Assembly (NCBI RefSeq): GCF_001687605.2
Contig: NZ_CP016539.2
Span: forward strand, 278,501 to 342,500
Reading direction: 5' to 3'
DNA: 64,000 nucleotides
Origin: Planococcus plakortidis
Lineage (GTDB): Bacteria > Bacillota > Bacilli > Bacillales_A > Planococcaceae
The translations under genes and the position numbers were made by a program. The notes beneath the pieces are model-generated. The model did not search any database and was not told the DNA's origin. It saw only the letters and a program-made list of their open reading frames with translations. Positions 8,208-16,822 of this stretch are shown piece by piece (position 1 is the stretch's first letter; each line of letters starts with the position of its first letter).

Positions 8208-8310
8208 GTTCCGATACCCCCTTCAATTTTAGAAACATTCTTCTACTATTATTTATAACGTAAATCTCCTTGAAAATACAGAATTATCTAAATTGGCTTC
8301 TTCCTTTCAG
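8208..8310. other. Intergenic, upstream of the divergent sugar-ABC operon
   Basis: The A/T-rich stretch next to the binding-protein gene should hold the promoter of the minus-strand operon. Its ribosome site lies just upstream of 8207. I found no convincing -35/-10 pair and no clear catabolite-responsive element. The rest of the gap to 8677 is the trp promoter and T-box leader. Confidence 0.4.
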
Positions 8311-8339
8311 TTGACAGGAGGCCGTGAATTCCATAAGAT
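8311..8339 (+). promoter_or_regulatory. Promoter of the trpEG leader
   Basis: Consensus -35 TTGACA (8311-8316), a 17-base spacer and TAAGAT (8334-8339). Transcription should begin near 8346 and run through the T-box leader. Confidence 0.6.
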
Positions 8340-8404
8340 GGTCACAAGCTTTTAATTGCGCGGCAACCTTATAGGGCTGCGGAAACAAAGCGCCACATTT
8401 AAAT

Positions 8405-8636
8405 CGTTGATTAAGAAAAGTAGCGCATGGATAGCTTCTGACAGAGAGCCGGGACCGCTGGAAACCGGTGTGGCACATGCGTGAATGGACTTATGAGTGG
8501 CCATCTGAAAAGAAGGCCCGTCTGCCCCGCGTTATAGGGGTTCAAGTGGAAGCTGAGAGCTTCAAGATGAGGTGGCACCGCGGTCGATCCGTCCTCTGTA
8601 CGAAATGATCTTATTTCGTGCAGGGGGCTTTTTGTA
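8405..8636 (+). promoter_or_regulatory. Tryptophan T-box riboswitch with terminator
   Basis: The leader carries the conserved T-box core GGTGGCACCGCGG at 8571-8583. Stem I is recognisable: an AGTA element at 8419-8422, a helix between CGCATG (8424-8429) and CATGCG (8477-8482), and GAA-TGG on the 3' side of the specifier loop. The specifier codon is therefore UGG (8486-8488), reading tRNA-Trp. A terminator hairpin follows (about 8592-8626, loop GATCTT) with a T-run to 8635. Uncharged tRNA-Trp should stabilise the antiterminator and allow trpEG transcription. Confidence 0.92.
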
Positions 8637-8677
8637 TTGAACCGGCGGCGCACAGAAGAAAGAGGAGTTGAGCCGAG

Positions 8678-10030
8678 ATGAGAAGAGATGTGCAGATCAA
8701 GAAAGTAGAAGGAGATAGCTTGACGCCGATCATGGTGTTTAACCGGTTGCAAGGGCCATACAAATGCCTGCTGGAGAGCTCGTTGAAAACGAGCGCGAGC
8801 GGCCGCTATTCGTTTATCGCGGCAGATCCGTCAAAAGCGTTCATCGGATTGAAAGATCAATTGGAAGTGATTGATTACCGGAGCGGCGAGCGGACAGTGG
8901 AAGCAGGTCGCCCGCTCGAACGGATCAAGGAATTGATGCCGACAGACGACCGGGATATCGATGGCTTGCCGTTTACCGGCGGGGCGATCGGCTATATCGG
9001 CTATGATGCCATTGCGGCGTATGAGCCGGTCGAGAGCGCCCGTAAAGACAGCCTGGATATGCCGGACATCCACCTGCAGCTATACGAAACGATCGTCGTG
9101 TTCGACCACGTCCGCCATGATGTGACGGTGATCTCGTTTGAAGGGCGTGCAGGTGAAATCGTGATACAGCTTGAGCAGGCAATGGAACAAGAACCAGCCG
9201 ACCGCCCGGAGACATTAAGTTTCCATTCCCAAACGACGGCTGAACGGTTCCGCGAACAAGTGAAACTCGCCAAGGAGGAAATCCGCAAAGGGGAAGTGTT
9301 CCAATTGGTCTTGTCGCAACGTTTATCTGCGGATTATCAAGGCGATGCTTTCACGTTATATCGAAAACTCCGCAAGCAAAATCCGTCGCCCTATCAGTTT
9401 TACATCGACTTCGGCGACTACGCCGTCGTCGGGGCGTCGCCTGAAAGCTTATTGACGATCCGCGGCGGGGAGATGGTCACCAATCCGATTGCCGGCACGA
9501 GAAAGCGCGGCAAGACGGAAGCGGAAGACTTGGCGCTTGAGAAGGAATTGCTGGGGGATGAAAAAGAGCGCGCGGAGCATCAAATGCTTGTCGACCTGAG
9601 CCGCAATGACGTCGGCCGCGTCGCGAAAGTCGGCACGGTCGCCATCCCGAAATACATGGTCATCGAAAAATACCAGCACGTCATGCACATCGTCTCGGAA
9701 GTGACCGGTGAATTGGAAGGTGCGATGCATCCGCTAGATGCACTCGTCTCCTGCCTGCCGGCTGGCACGGTATCCGGTGCCCCGAAAGTGCGCGCCTTGC
9801 AGCTCATCCAGCAATTTGAGGAAGAGCGGCGCGGCGTCTACGGCGGCGCTGTCGGTTACCTCGGCTTCAACGGCAACCTCGATGTGGCGCTTGCCATCCG
9901 GACATTCGTGGTCAAAGATGGCGCTGTCCACGTCCAAGCGGGAGCGGGCATCGTCTTCGATTCCGAGCCGCAAGCCGAATACGAGGAAACGCTCCATAAA
10001 GCGCGTTCGTTGATGGAGGTGTTCGGATGA
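8678..10030 (+). CDS. trpE: Anthranilate synthase component I
   Basis: Encodes 450 residues from ATG 8678, after AAGAGGAG. The enzyme converts chorismate and ammonia (from TrpG) to anthranilate, the first committed step of tryptophan synthesis. The N-terminal LLESS plus SGRYSF is the tryptophan feedback site of TrpE rather than PabB. The chorismate-binding C-terminus shows IRKGEVFQLVLSQR, NPIAGTRKRGK, DLSRNDVGRV and LPAGTVSGAPKVRA. Both the feedback motif and the Trp T-box argue against PabB. The stop overlaps the trpG start (ATGA). No trpDCFBA genes follow. Confidence 0.93.
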   Translation: MRRDVQIKKVEGDSLTPIMVFNRLQGPYKCLLESSLKTSASGRYSFIAADPSKAFIGLKDQLEVIDYRSGERTVEAGRPLERIKELMPTDDRDIDGLPFTGGAIGYIGYDAIAAYEPVESARKDSLDMPDIHLQLYETIVVFDHVRHDVTVISFEGRAGEIVIQLEQAMEQEPADRPETLSFHSQTTAERFREQVKLAKEEIRKGEVFQLVLSQRLSADYQGDAFTLYRKLRKQNPSPYQFYIDFGDYAVVGASPESLLTIRGGEMVTNPIAGTRKRGKTEAEDLALEKELLGDEKERAEHQMLVDLSRNDVGRVAKVGTVAIPKYMVIEKYQHVMHIVSEVTGELEGAMHPLDALVSCLPAGTVSGAPKVRALQLIQQFEEERRGVYGGAVGYLGFNGNLDVALAIRTFVVKDGAVHVQAGAGIVFDSEPQAEYEETLHKARSLMEVFG

Positions 10031-10641
10031 TTCTCTTGATCGATCATTATGATTCATTTACCTATAATATCTATCAAGCGGTCGCAGGTCTCGGGGAAAA
10101 GGTGGAAGTCGTGCGCTATGGCCAATTGAGCCTGGAGGAAATTCGGGCGAAAAATCCCGGGTCGATCATCTTGTCCCCAGGCCCAGGCCATCCAAGAGAT
10201 GTGCCCGAGTCGCTCGAATTGATCCGTGCGCTCCACCGCGATGTGCCGATCCTTGGCATCTGCCTCGGCCAGCAATTGCTCGGGGAAGCATTCGGGGGGA
10301 ACGTCACGGAAGCACCGGTCATCCGCCACGGAAAAGTATCTGAAATGTCCCATTCCGGCACGGATTTGTTCTCGGGAATGAAAGCGCGCGTGCCGGTCAT
10401 GCGCTACCATTCCTTGGCCATCGAAAAAGCTTCCATGCCGGAGTGCTTTGATGTGCAGGCGGAAGCGCTGGATGATGGCACCGTCATGGCGATCAAGCAT
10501 AAAGAGTATCCGGTCTATGGGCTGCAATTCCATCCGGAATCGATCGGCACGCCGGAAGGCACCGATATGATGGCGAGATTTGTGGAACTTGCGCGTGAAC
10601 GCCGCCTGCATACGCAGCAAGCCGATCGTGAATACAGATGA
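10027..10641 (+). CDS. trpG: Anthranilate synthase glutamine amidotransferase component
   Basis: Encodes 204 residues and begins four bases inside the end of trpE, indicating translational coupling. It is a class I glutamine amidotransferase: SPGPGHP for the oxyanion region, GICLGQQ with the nucleophilic cysteine, and LQFHPES with the catalytic His-Glu. It releases ammonia from glutamine for TrpE. In Bacilli this subunit is often shared with PabB for folate synthesis (pabA/trpG); no pab genes are visible, and the Trp T-box points to tryptophan. A strong terminator follows immediately. Confidence 0.92.
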   Translation: MILLIDHYDSFTYNIYQAVAGLGEKVEVVRYGQLSLEEIRAKNPGSIILSPGPGHPRDVPESLELIRALHRDVPILGICLGQQLLGEAFGGNVTEAPVIRHGKVSEMSHSGTDLFSGMKARVPVMRYHSLAIEKASMPECFDVQAEALDDGTVMAIKHKEYPVYGLQFHPESIGTPEGTDMMARFVELARERRLHTQQADREYR

Positions 10642-10650
10642 GGACATAAT

Positions 10651-10683
10651 AAAAGCTGCCCGCTGATGGGGGCAGCTTTTTCT
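10651..10683. terminator. Terminator of trpEG, usable in both directions
   Basis: Hairpin AAAGCTGCCC / GGGCAGCTTT and T-run between trpG and the convergent gene at 10687. Confidence 0.88.
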
Positions 10684-10686
10684 GTT

Positions 10687-11541
10687 TCATCCTCTGGCGA
10701 CAGGCATCGTGCAGCAGCGGAAAGCGCCGCCGGATTTGATGATTTCCGAGAAGTCGGTTTCTATGACGCGGAATCCGTGTTCGCGAAGCTGTTTATTGAC
10801 CTTGGCGTTTTGCGGCTGGCTGAAGACGCGGCGGCCGCCGATCGACAGCACATTCGTACCGAGCTTGAATTGTTCGTCAGCTTCAACGGGGATGAGCGTG
10901 TAGCGGTCGCTCAGCATTTCGATTGCCGTTTGTTCCAATGCTTCCGGGAAGATGAGCGCTTCGGTCGGCGATAAAATATTGAAGACGCAATCGAGATGCA
11001 GGTATTTCTCGTTGAGGTGGATAGGGACCACATGGAAATCCGGCATGTGGCGCTGCAATTCCTCAATCGCTTCTTTGGAAGTGCGGCTGCTGATGCCGAC
11101 GAACACCGTCTCCTGGTCGACCAGGACGTCGCCGCCTTCGATGCGGTGTCCAGGCAGATGCTTGAAGCGGACGCCGTTTTCAGCGAGCCAATTCTGTAGA
11201 ACCTGTTCTTCGCCTTGCCGGACTTTCGCGGCCATTTCACTGACGAAGACGGTGTCGCCGATCGTGAATCCGATGTCGCGTGTGAACACTTGTTCAGGGT
11301 AGTCTTCGGAGGCTTCCAGGAAGGCCGTATCGACGCCTTCCGTAGCGAGTGCCTTGACAAAGGCGCCATGCTGGCGCAACGCTTCCGTTACGTCGATGTT
11401 CTCTTCTTGATATCGTTTCTGCACATCATTGATGACATCCTTGATTTCCATAAAGCGCGGTGGGCATAGGAGCACATGGCGCAATGTTTCGTATTCGCTG
11501 CGGCAATCGGCCGCTGGGACGGGCTTGGCGTGTGTGGACAT
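10687..11541 (-). CDS. Arginine deiminase/DDAH-family amidinohydrolase
   Basis: Encodes 284 residues from ATG 11541, with TTTGGAGGA upstream. Guanidino-modifying-enzyme motifs appear in order: FTRDIGF, the EGGD pair, HLDCVFN with the catalytic histidine, and the C-terminal GGAFRCCTMPVAR with the nucleophilic cysteine. Length and motifs fit the dimethylarginine dimethylaminohydrolase-like branch (B. subtilis YkgA type) rather than the ~400-residue arginine deiminase of the ADI pathway. No arcBCD genes are nearby, so a fermentative role is unlikely. The exact guanidino substrate is unknown. Cytoplasmic. Confidence 0.85.
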   Translation of the reverse strand: MSTHAKPVPAADCRSEYETLRHVLLCPPRFMEIKDVINDVQKRYQEENIDVTEALRQHGAFVKALATEGVDTAFLEASEDYPEQVFTRDIGFTIGDTVFVSEMAAKVRQGEEQVLQNWLAENGVRFKHLPGHRIEGGDVLVDQETVFVGISSRTSKEAIEELQRHMPDFHVVPIHLNEKYLHLDCVFNILSPTEALIFPEALEQTAIEMLSDRYTLIPVEADEQFKLGTNVLSIGGRRVFSQPQNAKVNKQLREHGFRVIETDFSEIIKSGGAFRCCTMPVARG

Positions 11542-11661
11542 AATGAGTTCCTCCAAAGAGCATGATTTTACAGTACTATTCCTTTTTCAGAGTCTCATAA
11601 AACCTGGAAAAACCTTTATTTGGATTTGATTGAATGCAGCTTGGGGGGGAATGAGATAGAA

Positions 11662-11692
11662 AAAACGGGCGCTCTCTCGGGAGCGCCCGTTT
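11662..11692 (-). terminator. Terminator of the GIY-YIG gene
   Basis: Strong G/C hairpin ACGGGCGCTC / GAGCGCCCGT. On the minus strand it is followed by a T-run, just after the stop at 11696. Confidence 0.85.
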
Positions 11693-11695
11693 GTC

Positions 11696-12073
11696 TCAGT
11701 CGCGGAAAAATACTTTATCCACGTTATATTTCGCTTTTCCTGTATTGATCAGGTAAGTCTCATAAATTTCGCGTTCCATCGGGTCTTCCACGATGGAAAC
11801 CGCAATGCGATGGACTTCATCGCGATGGTTTTTCAATGGCGAGACATTGTCTTCGAAATGCTTTTTCACACGCTGACGCAGTTTGCGGGCCTTGCCGACA
11901 AACAATAGCTCGCCGCTGTGGTTGAAGAACTGGATGATGCCGCCTTTGTCGCGCGGGATTTCATGCAAATCGATAAACCCGTATAGCGGTTTGATGACTG
12001 CTTCATCGCCTTTGATTTCTTGTTTGCGCTGAGTGATGGTGATGTCAGCTTTCGGTGCTTGAATATTAATCAT
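11696..12073 (-). CDS. Stand-alone GIY-YIG nuclease-like protein
   Basis: Encodes 125 residues from ATG 12073. The central domain reads GIIQFFNHSGELLFVGKA, then LRQRVKKHF and EREIYETYLINTGKAKYNV. This is the UvrC/Cho-type GIY-YIG pattern: the G-I-Y block is degenerate (GII), Y-I-G is FVG, while the arginine, the metal-binding glutamate (YETYLI) and the terminal asparagine are kept. No HhH, Zn-finger or methyltransferase domain is attached. Members of this bacterial orphan class are annotated as excision-repair-like endonucleases without experimental support. Activity is uncertain because the first tyrosine motif is altered. Confidence 0.75.
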   Translation of the reverse strand: MINIQAPKADITITQRKQEIKGDEAVIKPLYGFIDLHEIPRDKGGIIQFFNHSGELLFVGKARKLRQRVKKHFEDNVSPLKNHRDEVHRIAVSIVEDPMEREIYETYLINTGKAKYNVDKVFFRD

Positions 12074-12143
12074 GTTATCACGTCCTCTATTATCGTAACG
12101 CTAGTCTACCATAGAAATGCCATGAACGCCATCCGCCCAGAGC

Positions 12144-12791
12144 TTACAGGCGGTCGAGTTCCTGTGCGATTTCAGCTTCACCCTGCAGGATCTCGAAGAC
12201 TTTTCCGTAGGTGTTTTTACGGTCGACCACTTCAGCAAGCGTGCGAGCTACGTCTGCACGCGGAATCGAACGGTCTTCAAAGGAAGTGAAGCCTTCTGAA
12301 GAAGCTTCGATATGGCCAGTTTTGTCTTCATTCGATAAGGGGCCGGGGCGGACAATCGTATAATCGAGGCCGCTCTGTTTAAGAAGGTCGTCCGCTGTGC
12401 GCTTCGCCACCAAGTAGGGCTTCATTTCCTCGCCGCCGGCATCCGGGTCATCCGATCCGACCGAGCCGAGCTGGACGAACCGTTTGACGCCTTTTTGCTT
12501 CGCGTAATCCGCTGCCTTGACAGAGCCCCATAGATCGATGGTCAAAGTCTTGTCCGCGCCTGTTTTCGGGCCAGAGCCTGCCGCGAAAATAACTGCGTCC
12601 ACATCGTCGAATGCATGGCTGAAGTCTTTTTCCAAATCGCCAAGGACGATTTTCTTCGCCCCGCGTTTTTCCATTTCCGCGCGTTGCTCTTCCTTGCGGA
12701 TCATCGCTACCGCATCATGGCCTTTTTCTGTAAGTTCTTCTACAATATTGCGGCCCACTTGGCCGTTTGCTCCGATAACCAATACGTTCAT
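12144..12791 (-). CDS. Atypical SDR NAD(P)-binding protein (YhfK-like)
   Basis: Encodes 215 residues; TAGGAGTGG precedes the ATG. The N-terminal LVIGANGQVGRNIVEEL is a Rossmann glycine motif of the atypical SDR type, followed by VIFAAGSGP and VKRFVQLGSVGSDDP. No canonical YxxxK active site is seen in this short protein, matching the NAD(P)H-binding/YhfK group, whose members act as reductases or redox sensors. Substrate unknown. Transcribed alone, divergent from the small gene at 12922. Confidence 0.82.
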   Translation of the reverse strand: MNVLVIGANGQVGRNIVEELTEKGHDAVAMIRKEEQRAEMEKRGAKKIVLGDLEKDFSHAFDDVDAVIFAAGSGPKTGADKTLTIDLWGSVKAADYAKQKGVKRFVQLGSVGSDDPDAGGEEMKPYLVAKRTADDLLKQSGLDYTIVRPGPLSNEDKTGHIEASSEGFTSFEDRSIPRADVARTLAEVVDRKNTYGKVFEILQGEAEIAQELDRL

Positions 12792-12921
12792 CGAAATCCA
12801 CTCCTAATTTTTATGTCTGCTTGATGTTTTCCCGTATCTGTTATGCTTAAACGCCCAAGCATTAGGTGGCGCTATTCAAATGGGGGGAGGAAAGTTAAAA
12901 TAGAGCAATGGAGGTGCAATG

Positions 12922-13206
12922 ATGGAAATCATTAATTACGAAGTGGAAAAATTGCAAGACCCGACTGGCATCCTGGCAGGCGAACGCTATGAGTATATAA
13001 TGGCGGTTAAAGTGGACGAAGAAGACGAACTGTACCGACCGGGCGGACTCGACCTGCGCGTGATCCTGGCGGTGGAAGACGGCAATGTGCGCATCGCCGA
13101 TTATCATTTTATCGAAAGCAACAGCGAGAAGCCGCTCGATTTTGCATTGGATGAAGAAGAAGAACAAGAGGTTTTGGCGTTTTGCAAAGAGCGCCTAGCT
13201 GAATAG
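12922..13206 (+). CDS. Small acidic conserved protein, possible DUF6509
   Basis: Encodes 94 residues. GGAGGTG at 12910-12916 is too close to the first ATG (12919) and correctly spaced from the second (12922), so the latter is chosen. The sequence (NYEVEKLQDPTGILAGERYE, DEEDELYRPGGLDLRVI) resembles a small Bacillales family I recall as DUF6509. It is acidic, with a run of glutamates near the end, and has no membrane segment. Function unknown. Confidence 0.65.
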   Translation: MEIINYEVEKLQDPTGILAGERYEYIMAVKVDEEDELYRPGGLDLRVILAVEDGNVRIADYHFIESNSEKPLDFALDEEEEQEVLAFCKERLAE

Positions 13207-13224
13207 ATAACGGCTATAAGACCG

Positions 13225-13257
13225 AAAAACCCCTACCGATTGCGGTAGGGGTTTTTA
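13225..13257. terminator. Bidirectional terminator
   Basis: Hairpin AAAAACCCCTACCG / CGGTAGGGGTTTTT between convergent genes. Confidence 0.9.
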
Positions 13258-13263
13258 AAAAAA

Positions 13264-14007
13264 TTAAAGTTTTACTTCGATTTCAGCTGCTTCACGCAAT
13301 TCCTCGACGCGCGCGAAAGTAGCTTCCTGGTCTTTTTGCTCTTGCAGTGACTGGCGGATGGTCGGTTCCATTTCTTCAAAAGCCGGGGCTTCTTCTTCCG
13401 AGCTTTCGGCGAATTGGTCATAAGCTGCCTGGACTTCTTCATCCGTCACTTCAGGTGAATCGATTTCTTCTTCCATATAGCTTTCGTAGACGAGCTGTTC
13501 GCGCAATTGCTCTTCCATTTCTTCCATGGTGAAGCCTGTTTCAGCAAGGGCCTCGTTCATGGCGTCTTCGTCCTCGAAGTTGGCTTTCAATTCTTCCATG
13601 CGTTCTTCAACGACGGCGTCATCCGCTTCGTGGCCTTTTTCCTTGGCATCCTGCAAGAGAACGGCGTTGCCGATGACGACGGACATCGCTTCATCTTGGA
13701 TCAATTGAAGGTTCTCTTCAGTCGAAGGGTCCTGTCCTTGTGAAGCGAGTGTCGATTCGAATTGGCGGGCGACGCTGTTATATACTTTGCCTTGGATTTC
13801 TTCACCGTTGACGACTGCTACGACCGCGTCTTCTTCAGGAAGTTCGAGCGCCGATTCTGCAGGTGCTGCTTCTTCAGTTCCTTCGGCTTGCTCAGTCTCT
13901 GGAGACGTTGCTTCTTCGTTTGCGGTGGGTTCTTCATTATCAGAACACGCGCCGAGCACTAAGGCGAGGGCGAATGGGGCAAAAATGAATGTCATTTTTT
14001 TAATCAT
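13264..14007 (-). CDS. SurA-N-like lipoprotein without a PPIase domain
   Basis: Encodes 247 residues; AGAGGAG precedes the ATG. The signal peptide ends in a lipobox (LVLGAC). A low-complexity linker rich in Glu, Thr and Ala follows (to about residue 60). The remaining helical domain starts with VVAVVNGEEIQGKVYN, the SurA/PrsA N-terminal chaperone pattern. The parvulin domain that PrsA carries is absent, so the protein ends after the helical region. A surface-anchored holdase-type chaperone is inferred from family relatives. The whole protein is strongly acidic. Confidence 0.82.
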   Translation of the reverse strand: MIKKMTFIFAPFALALVLGACSDNEEPTANEEATSPETEQAEGTEEAAPAESALELPEEDAVVAVVNGEEIQGKVYNSVARQFESTLASQGQDPSTEENLQLIQDEAMSVVIGNAVLLQDAKEKGHEADDAVVEERMEELKANFEDEDAMNEALAETGFTMEEMEEQLREQLVYESYMEEEIDSPEVTDEEVQAAYDQFAESSEEEAPAFEEMEPTIRQSLQEQKDQEATFARVEELREAAEIEVKL

Positions 14008-14236
14008 GTGAAAACTCCTCTTTCGTCAGTCTCGTTAAAGTAAACCACATTTAGGTGAGGGTTTCAAATTGTAGGCCGTGCCCCTTTCGGGAAACGGATT
14101 TTTCTGTAATAATAGAGACTATTATTTTGCTTTAACTAAGGTGGATATGCAGGGAATCCTCCTTTAATGGTATCATTATCGATGGTAGTACATATTCATT
14201 CAATCATATTAAAAATAGATGACGGAGGCGTACATA

Positions 14237-15340
14237 ATGGCGAATTTGGAGAATATCAAAGCACGCAAGACCTTGGATCAAATCCAGCCTTACTCACCAG
14301 GCAAGCCGATTTGGGAAGTACAGGAAGAACTGGGCCTGGAGCGCGTCATTAAACTGGCGTCCAATGAAAATCCGCTCGGCCCGTCGAAGAAGGCTGTTGC
14401 GGCCATCGAACAAGGCGTACTCGGCTTGAACCGTTACCCGGACGCTGATGCAAGTGACTTGAAGATGGCGATTGCCAAAGAGCATGGCGTCGAAAAAAAC
14501 CAAGTCATCCCGACGAACGGCGCGGACGAATTGATCACGCTCATTTCGGAAGCATTCCTGGAACAGGGCGATGAAATTGTCGTGCCGGACCCATCATTCA
14601 GCGAATACGATTTCGGCGCGCACATCATGGGCGCAAAAGTCGTGAAAGTGCCGTTTGCACAGGACTTCGCCTTCGACGTTGACGCCATGATCGCGGCAGT
14701 GACCGATAAGACGAAAATCATCTACATCTGCTCCCCGAACAACCCGACTGGCACCTATATGAAAAAACAGGATGTCCAAAAATTATTGGACGCTGTCGGA
14801 GATACGTTGGTGGTCTTTGATGCTGCGTATAGCCATTATGCGGATGCGGAAGATTACACGGATGGTAGCGAGTTCATCCGCCAGGGCTACCCGTTGTTGA
14901 CCTTGAAGACTTTCTCGAAAATCTACGGCATCGCCGGGGTACGCGTCGGTTTCGGCATTGCGGCGGATTCGATCATTACATCGATCCTGAAAGTGAAAGA
15001 GCCGTTCAACGTCAATACGCTCGCGCAGCTCGCAGCGACAGCGGCTGTGACAGATCATGAACACGTAACGCAGTCGCGCAAAGCGAATAGCGAAGGGCGC
15101 GAGTACCTCTATAGAGCTTTCGAGGAACTGGGCCTTCCGTATACGAAAAGCATGGCCAACTTCGTCTTGGTCAAACTGGGCGAGAACGGCGAGACGCTTT
15201 ATCAGGACCTGATGAAAAAAGGCGTCATCGTCCGGTATGGCAAAGGCTGGGGCCTTCCCGAATACGTGAGGGTCTCCGTCGGCACTGAGGAAGAAAACGA
15301 ATTCTTCGTCCAGGCCTTGCGTGAATTGATCCAAAAATAA
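14237..15340 (+). CDS. hisC: Histidinol-phosphate aminotransferase
   Basis: Encodes 367 residues from ATG 14237, after GACGGAGG. It is a fold-type I PLP aminotransferase: KLASNENPLGPS substrate segment, YICSPNNPTGTY, and TFSKIYGIAGVRVGFG with the PLP-binding lysine. HisC transfers the amino group from glutamate to imidazole-acetol phosphate in histidine synthesis; in Bacillales it also serves phenylalanine and tyrosine synthesis. No other his or aro gene adjoins it, so the dual aromatic role is possible. About 230 bases upstream show no T-box core. Confidence 0.88.
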   Translation: MANLENIKARKTLDQIQPYSPGKPIWEVQEELGLERVIKLASNENPLGPSKKAVAAIEQGVLGLNRYPDADASDLKMAIAKEHGVEKNQVIPTNGADELITLISEAFLEQGDEIVVPDPSFSEYDFGAHIMGAKVVKVPFAQDFAFDVDAMIAAVTDKTKIIYICSPNNPTGTYMKKQDVQKLLDAVGDTLVVFDAAYSHYADAEDYTDGSEFIRQGYPLLTLKTFSKIYGIAGVRVGFGIAADSIITSILKVKEPFNVNTLAQLAATAAVTDHEHVTQSRKANSEGREYLYRAFEELGLPYTKSMANFVLVKLGENGETLYQDLMKKGVIVRYGKGWGLPEYVRVSVGTEEENEFFVQALRELIQK

Positions 15341-15368
15341 AGCAGGCGGGACGAACCCCGCATTGAAG

Positions 15369-15406
15369 AACCGATGGCCCAGAAGATCCCGGGCCATCGG
15401 TTTTTT
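15369..15406 (+). terminator. Terminator of hisC
   Basis: Arms CCGATGGCCC / GGGCCATCGG followed by six T. Confidence 0.9.
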
Positions 15407-15481
15407 CATGGTCAGCCCTGTTTAGCACAGGCGCGAAGGGGGAAGAGGGGAGAAAATCGGAACTAGAAAAGGATGAACGCT

Positions 15482-16390
15482 ATGCTATACGAGTGTGCCA
15501 TAATCGGCGGGGGCCCTGCAGGCTTGAATGCCGCACTGGTCCTTGGCCGGTCCAGAAGGAATGCCGTATTGTTCGATGATGACAACGGCCGCAATCTGGT
15601 GACCCGTGAAGCCCATGGGTTCATTACAAGGGACGGCATTTGCCCGGAAGAATTCAAACAGCTCGGGCATGAGGAAATCCGCAAATACGGAAGCATCAAG
15701 ACAGAAAACGAGCGCGTTATCAACATCGACAGGATTTCTGAAACGCATTATGAATTGACGACCGAAAGCGGAAAGGTTTTCCATAGCATCAAGATCATCA
15801 TCGCGGCCGGATTAAAAGAAGAGCTGCCGAATGTGCCGGATATCGAAAAATTTTACGGGACGTCGCTGTTCAGTTGCCCGTATTGCGATGGTTGGGAAAT
15901 GCGCGATCAGCCGCTCGCGGTCATCGCCGATAAAAAAGTATTCACGCTAGCGAAGGAAGTGTATACGTGGAGCCGGGACTTGGCGGTCTTCACGAACGGG
16001 GAAGGACGCCTGGAAGAAGAGCAAAAGCAGAAGCTGCTCGCCAAAGGCATCAAAGTTTATGAAGATGTAATTTCCGGTTTGGAAGGCGAAGACGGGAAGC
16101 TGAAAAGCGTAAGGCTGGAAGATGGGACCTTGATCGACCGCAGTGCCGGGTTCGTTACGCCTTTGTGGAGCCATGCGACCAATTTCGCCAAGGAGCTCGG
16201 GTGCAAGCAAACCGAACATGGCGGAATCTTGACGGATGATTACGGGCGCACGAATGTGTGGAACGTCTACGCGGCAGGGGATGCTTCGCTGATTGTCCCA
16301 TCACAGCTCGTCATTGCAGCGGGCGAAGGCAGTGCTGCAGCCATCGGGGTATGCGGGGACTTGATAAACGAATACTTCGACGAGATGTAG
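15482..16390 (+). CDS. Thioredoxin-reductase-like FAD oxidoreductase
   Basis: Encodes about 302 residues. ATG 15482 is favoured because AAAAGGATG precedes it; ATG 15473 is the alternative. The FAD motif CAIIGGGPAGLNAALVLGR is at the N-terminus, a CPYC redox pair sits mid-protein (SLFSCPYCDGWEMRD), and NVYAAGDAS binds the flavin near the C-terminus. This is the small TrxR-like family often annotated as NAD(P)/FAD-dependent oxidoreductase. The CPYC replaces the CATC of true TrxB, so the partner is probably not thioredoxin. The NADPH-binding glycine motif is poorly preserved (LAVIADKKVFTLAKEV), which is odd. Confidence 0.82.
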   Translation: MLYECAIIGGGPAGLNAALVLGRSRRNAVLFDDDNGRNLVTREAHGFITRDGICPEEFKQLGHEEIRKYGSIKTENERVINIDRISETHYELTTESGKVFHSIKIIIAAGLKEELPNVPDIEKFYGTSLFSCPYCDGWEMRDQPLAVIADKKVFTLAKEVYTWSRDLAVFTNGEGRLEEEQKQKLLAKGIKVYEDVISGLEGEDGKLKSVRLEDGTLIDRSAGFVTPLWSHATNFAKELGCKQTEHGGILTDDYGRTNVWNVYAAGDASLIVPSQLVIAAGEGSAAAIGVCGDLINEYFDEM

Positions 16391-16460
16391 GCTGCGTATC
16401 AGTTGCAGAGACGCGCGTGCGTGCAGTAGACTTTAGGAAAACAGCCGGGAGGCGAACCGA

Positions 16461-16760
16461 ATGGATCCGAAAAGTTTGCTGTCTTCCATTACATATGTGG
16501 ACACGGAACGCTCGATCGTAGCCGGCCAGATGAAAATCATCCATACCGAATACGAAATCCACTTGTACGAAGATAAATTGACTGCTTCGACAAATGAATT
16601 CAATTTGACGCATGTTTGGGATATTTCCTATAAGACCTTTTCCGATGATGCCAACCTATTGTACCTGCATACGCATCGCGGTGTCTTGACTTATAAAGTG
16701 CCAAGAGACCCTGACCCGTTCGTCAAGACTTTCAAAAAACTGAAAAACGCTAATTACTGA
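16461..16760 (+). CDS. Conserved small protein of unknown function
   Basis: Encodes 99 residues; GGGAGGCG precedes the ATG. It has a predicted beta-rich pattern (IVAGQMKIIHTEYEIHLYED, then GVLTYKVPRDPDPFVKTFKK) with no signal peptide or membrane segment. The alternating strands and terminal helix recall a PH-like fold, but this is inference. It stands between the flavoprotein gene and a terminator. Confidence 0.65.
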   Translation: MDPKSLLSSITYVDTERSIVAGQMKIIHTEYEIHLYEDKLTASTNEFNLTHVWDISYKTFSDDANLLYLHTHRGVLTYKVPRDPDPFVKTFKKLKNANY

Positions 16761-16791
16761 GAAGCCGGAATTTTTCCGGCTTCTTTTTTTT
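16761..16791 (+). terminator. Intrinsic terminator
   Basis: Arms GAAGCCGGA / TCCGGCTTC and a run of eight T. Confidence 0.9.
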
Positions 16792-16822
16792 CGAGTAAAA
16801 TGGAAGAAAAGGGGGAATGGAT

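Noticed and set aside
7056-8258. Long plus-strand open frame (400 codons) opposite the sugar-binding lipoprotein
   Set aside because: It is the antisense shadow of a well-recognised gene, lacks a ribosome site and has no family-like motif.
8680-10030. Reading the 8678 gene as pabB (aminodeoxychorismate synthase)
   Set aside because: The LLESS/GRYSF tryptophan-binding motif and the UGG-specifying T-box both favour trpE.
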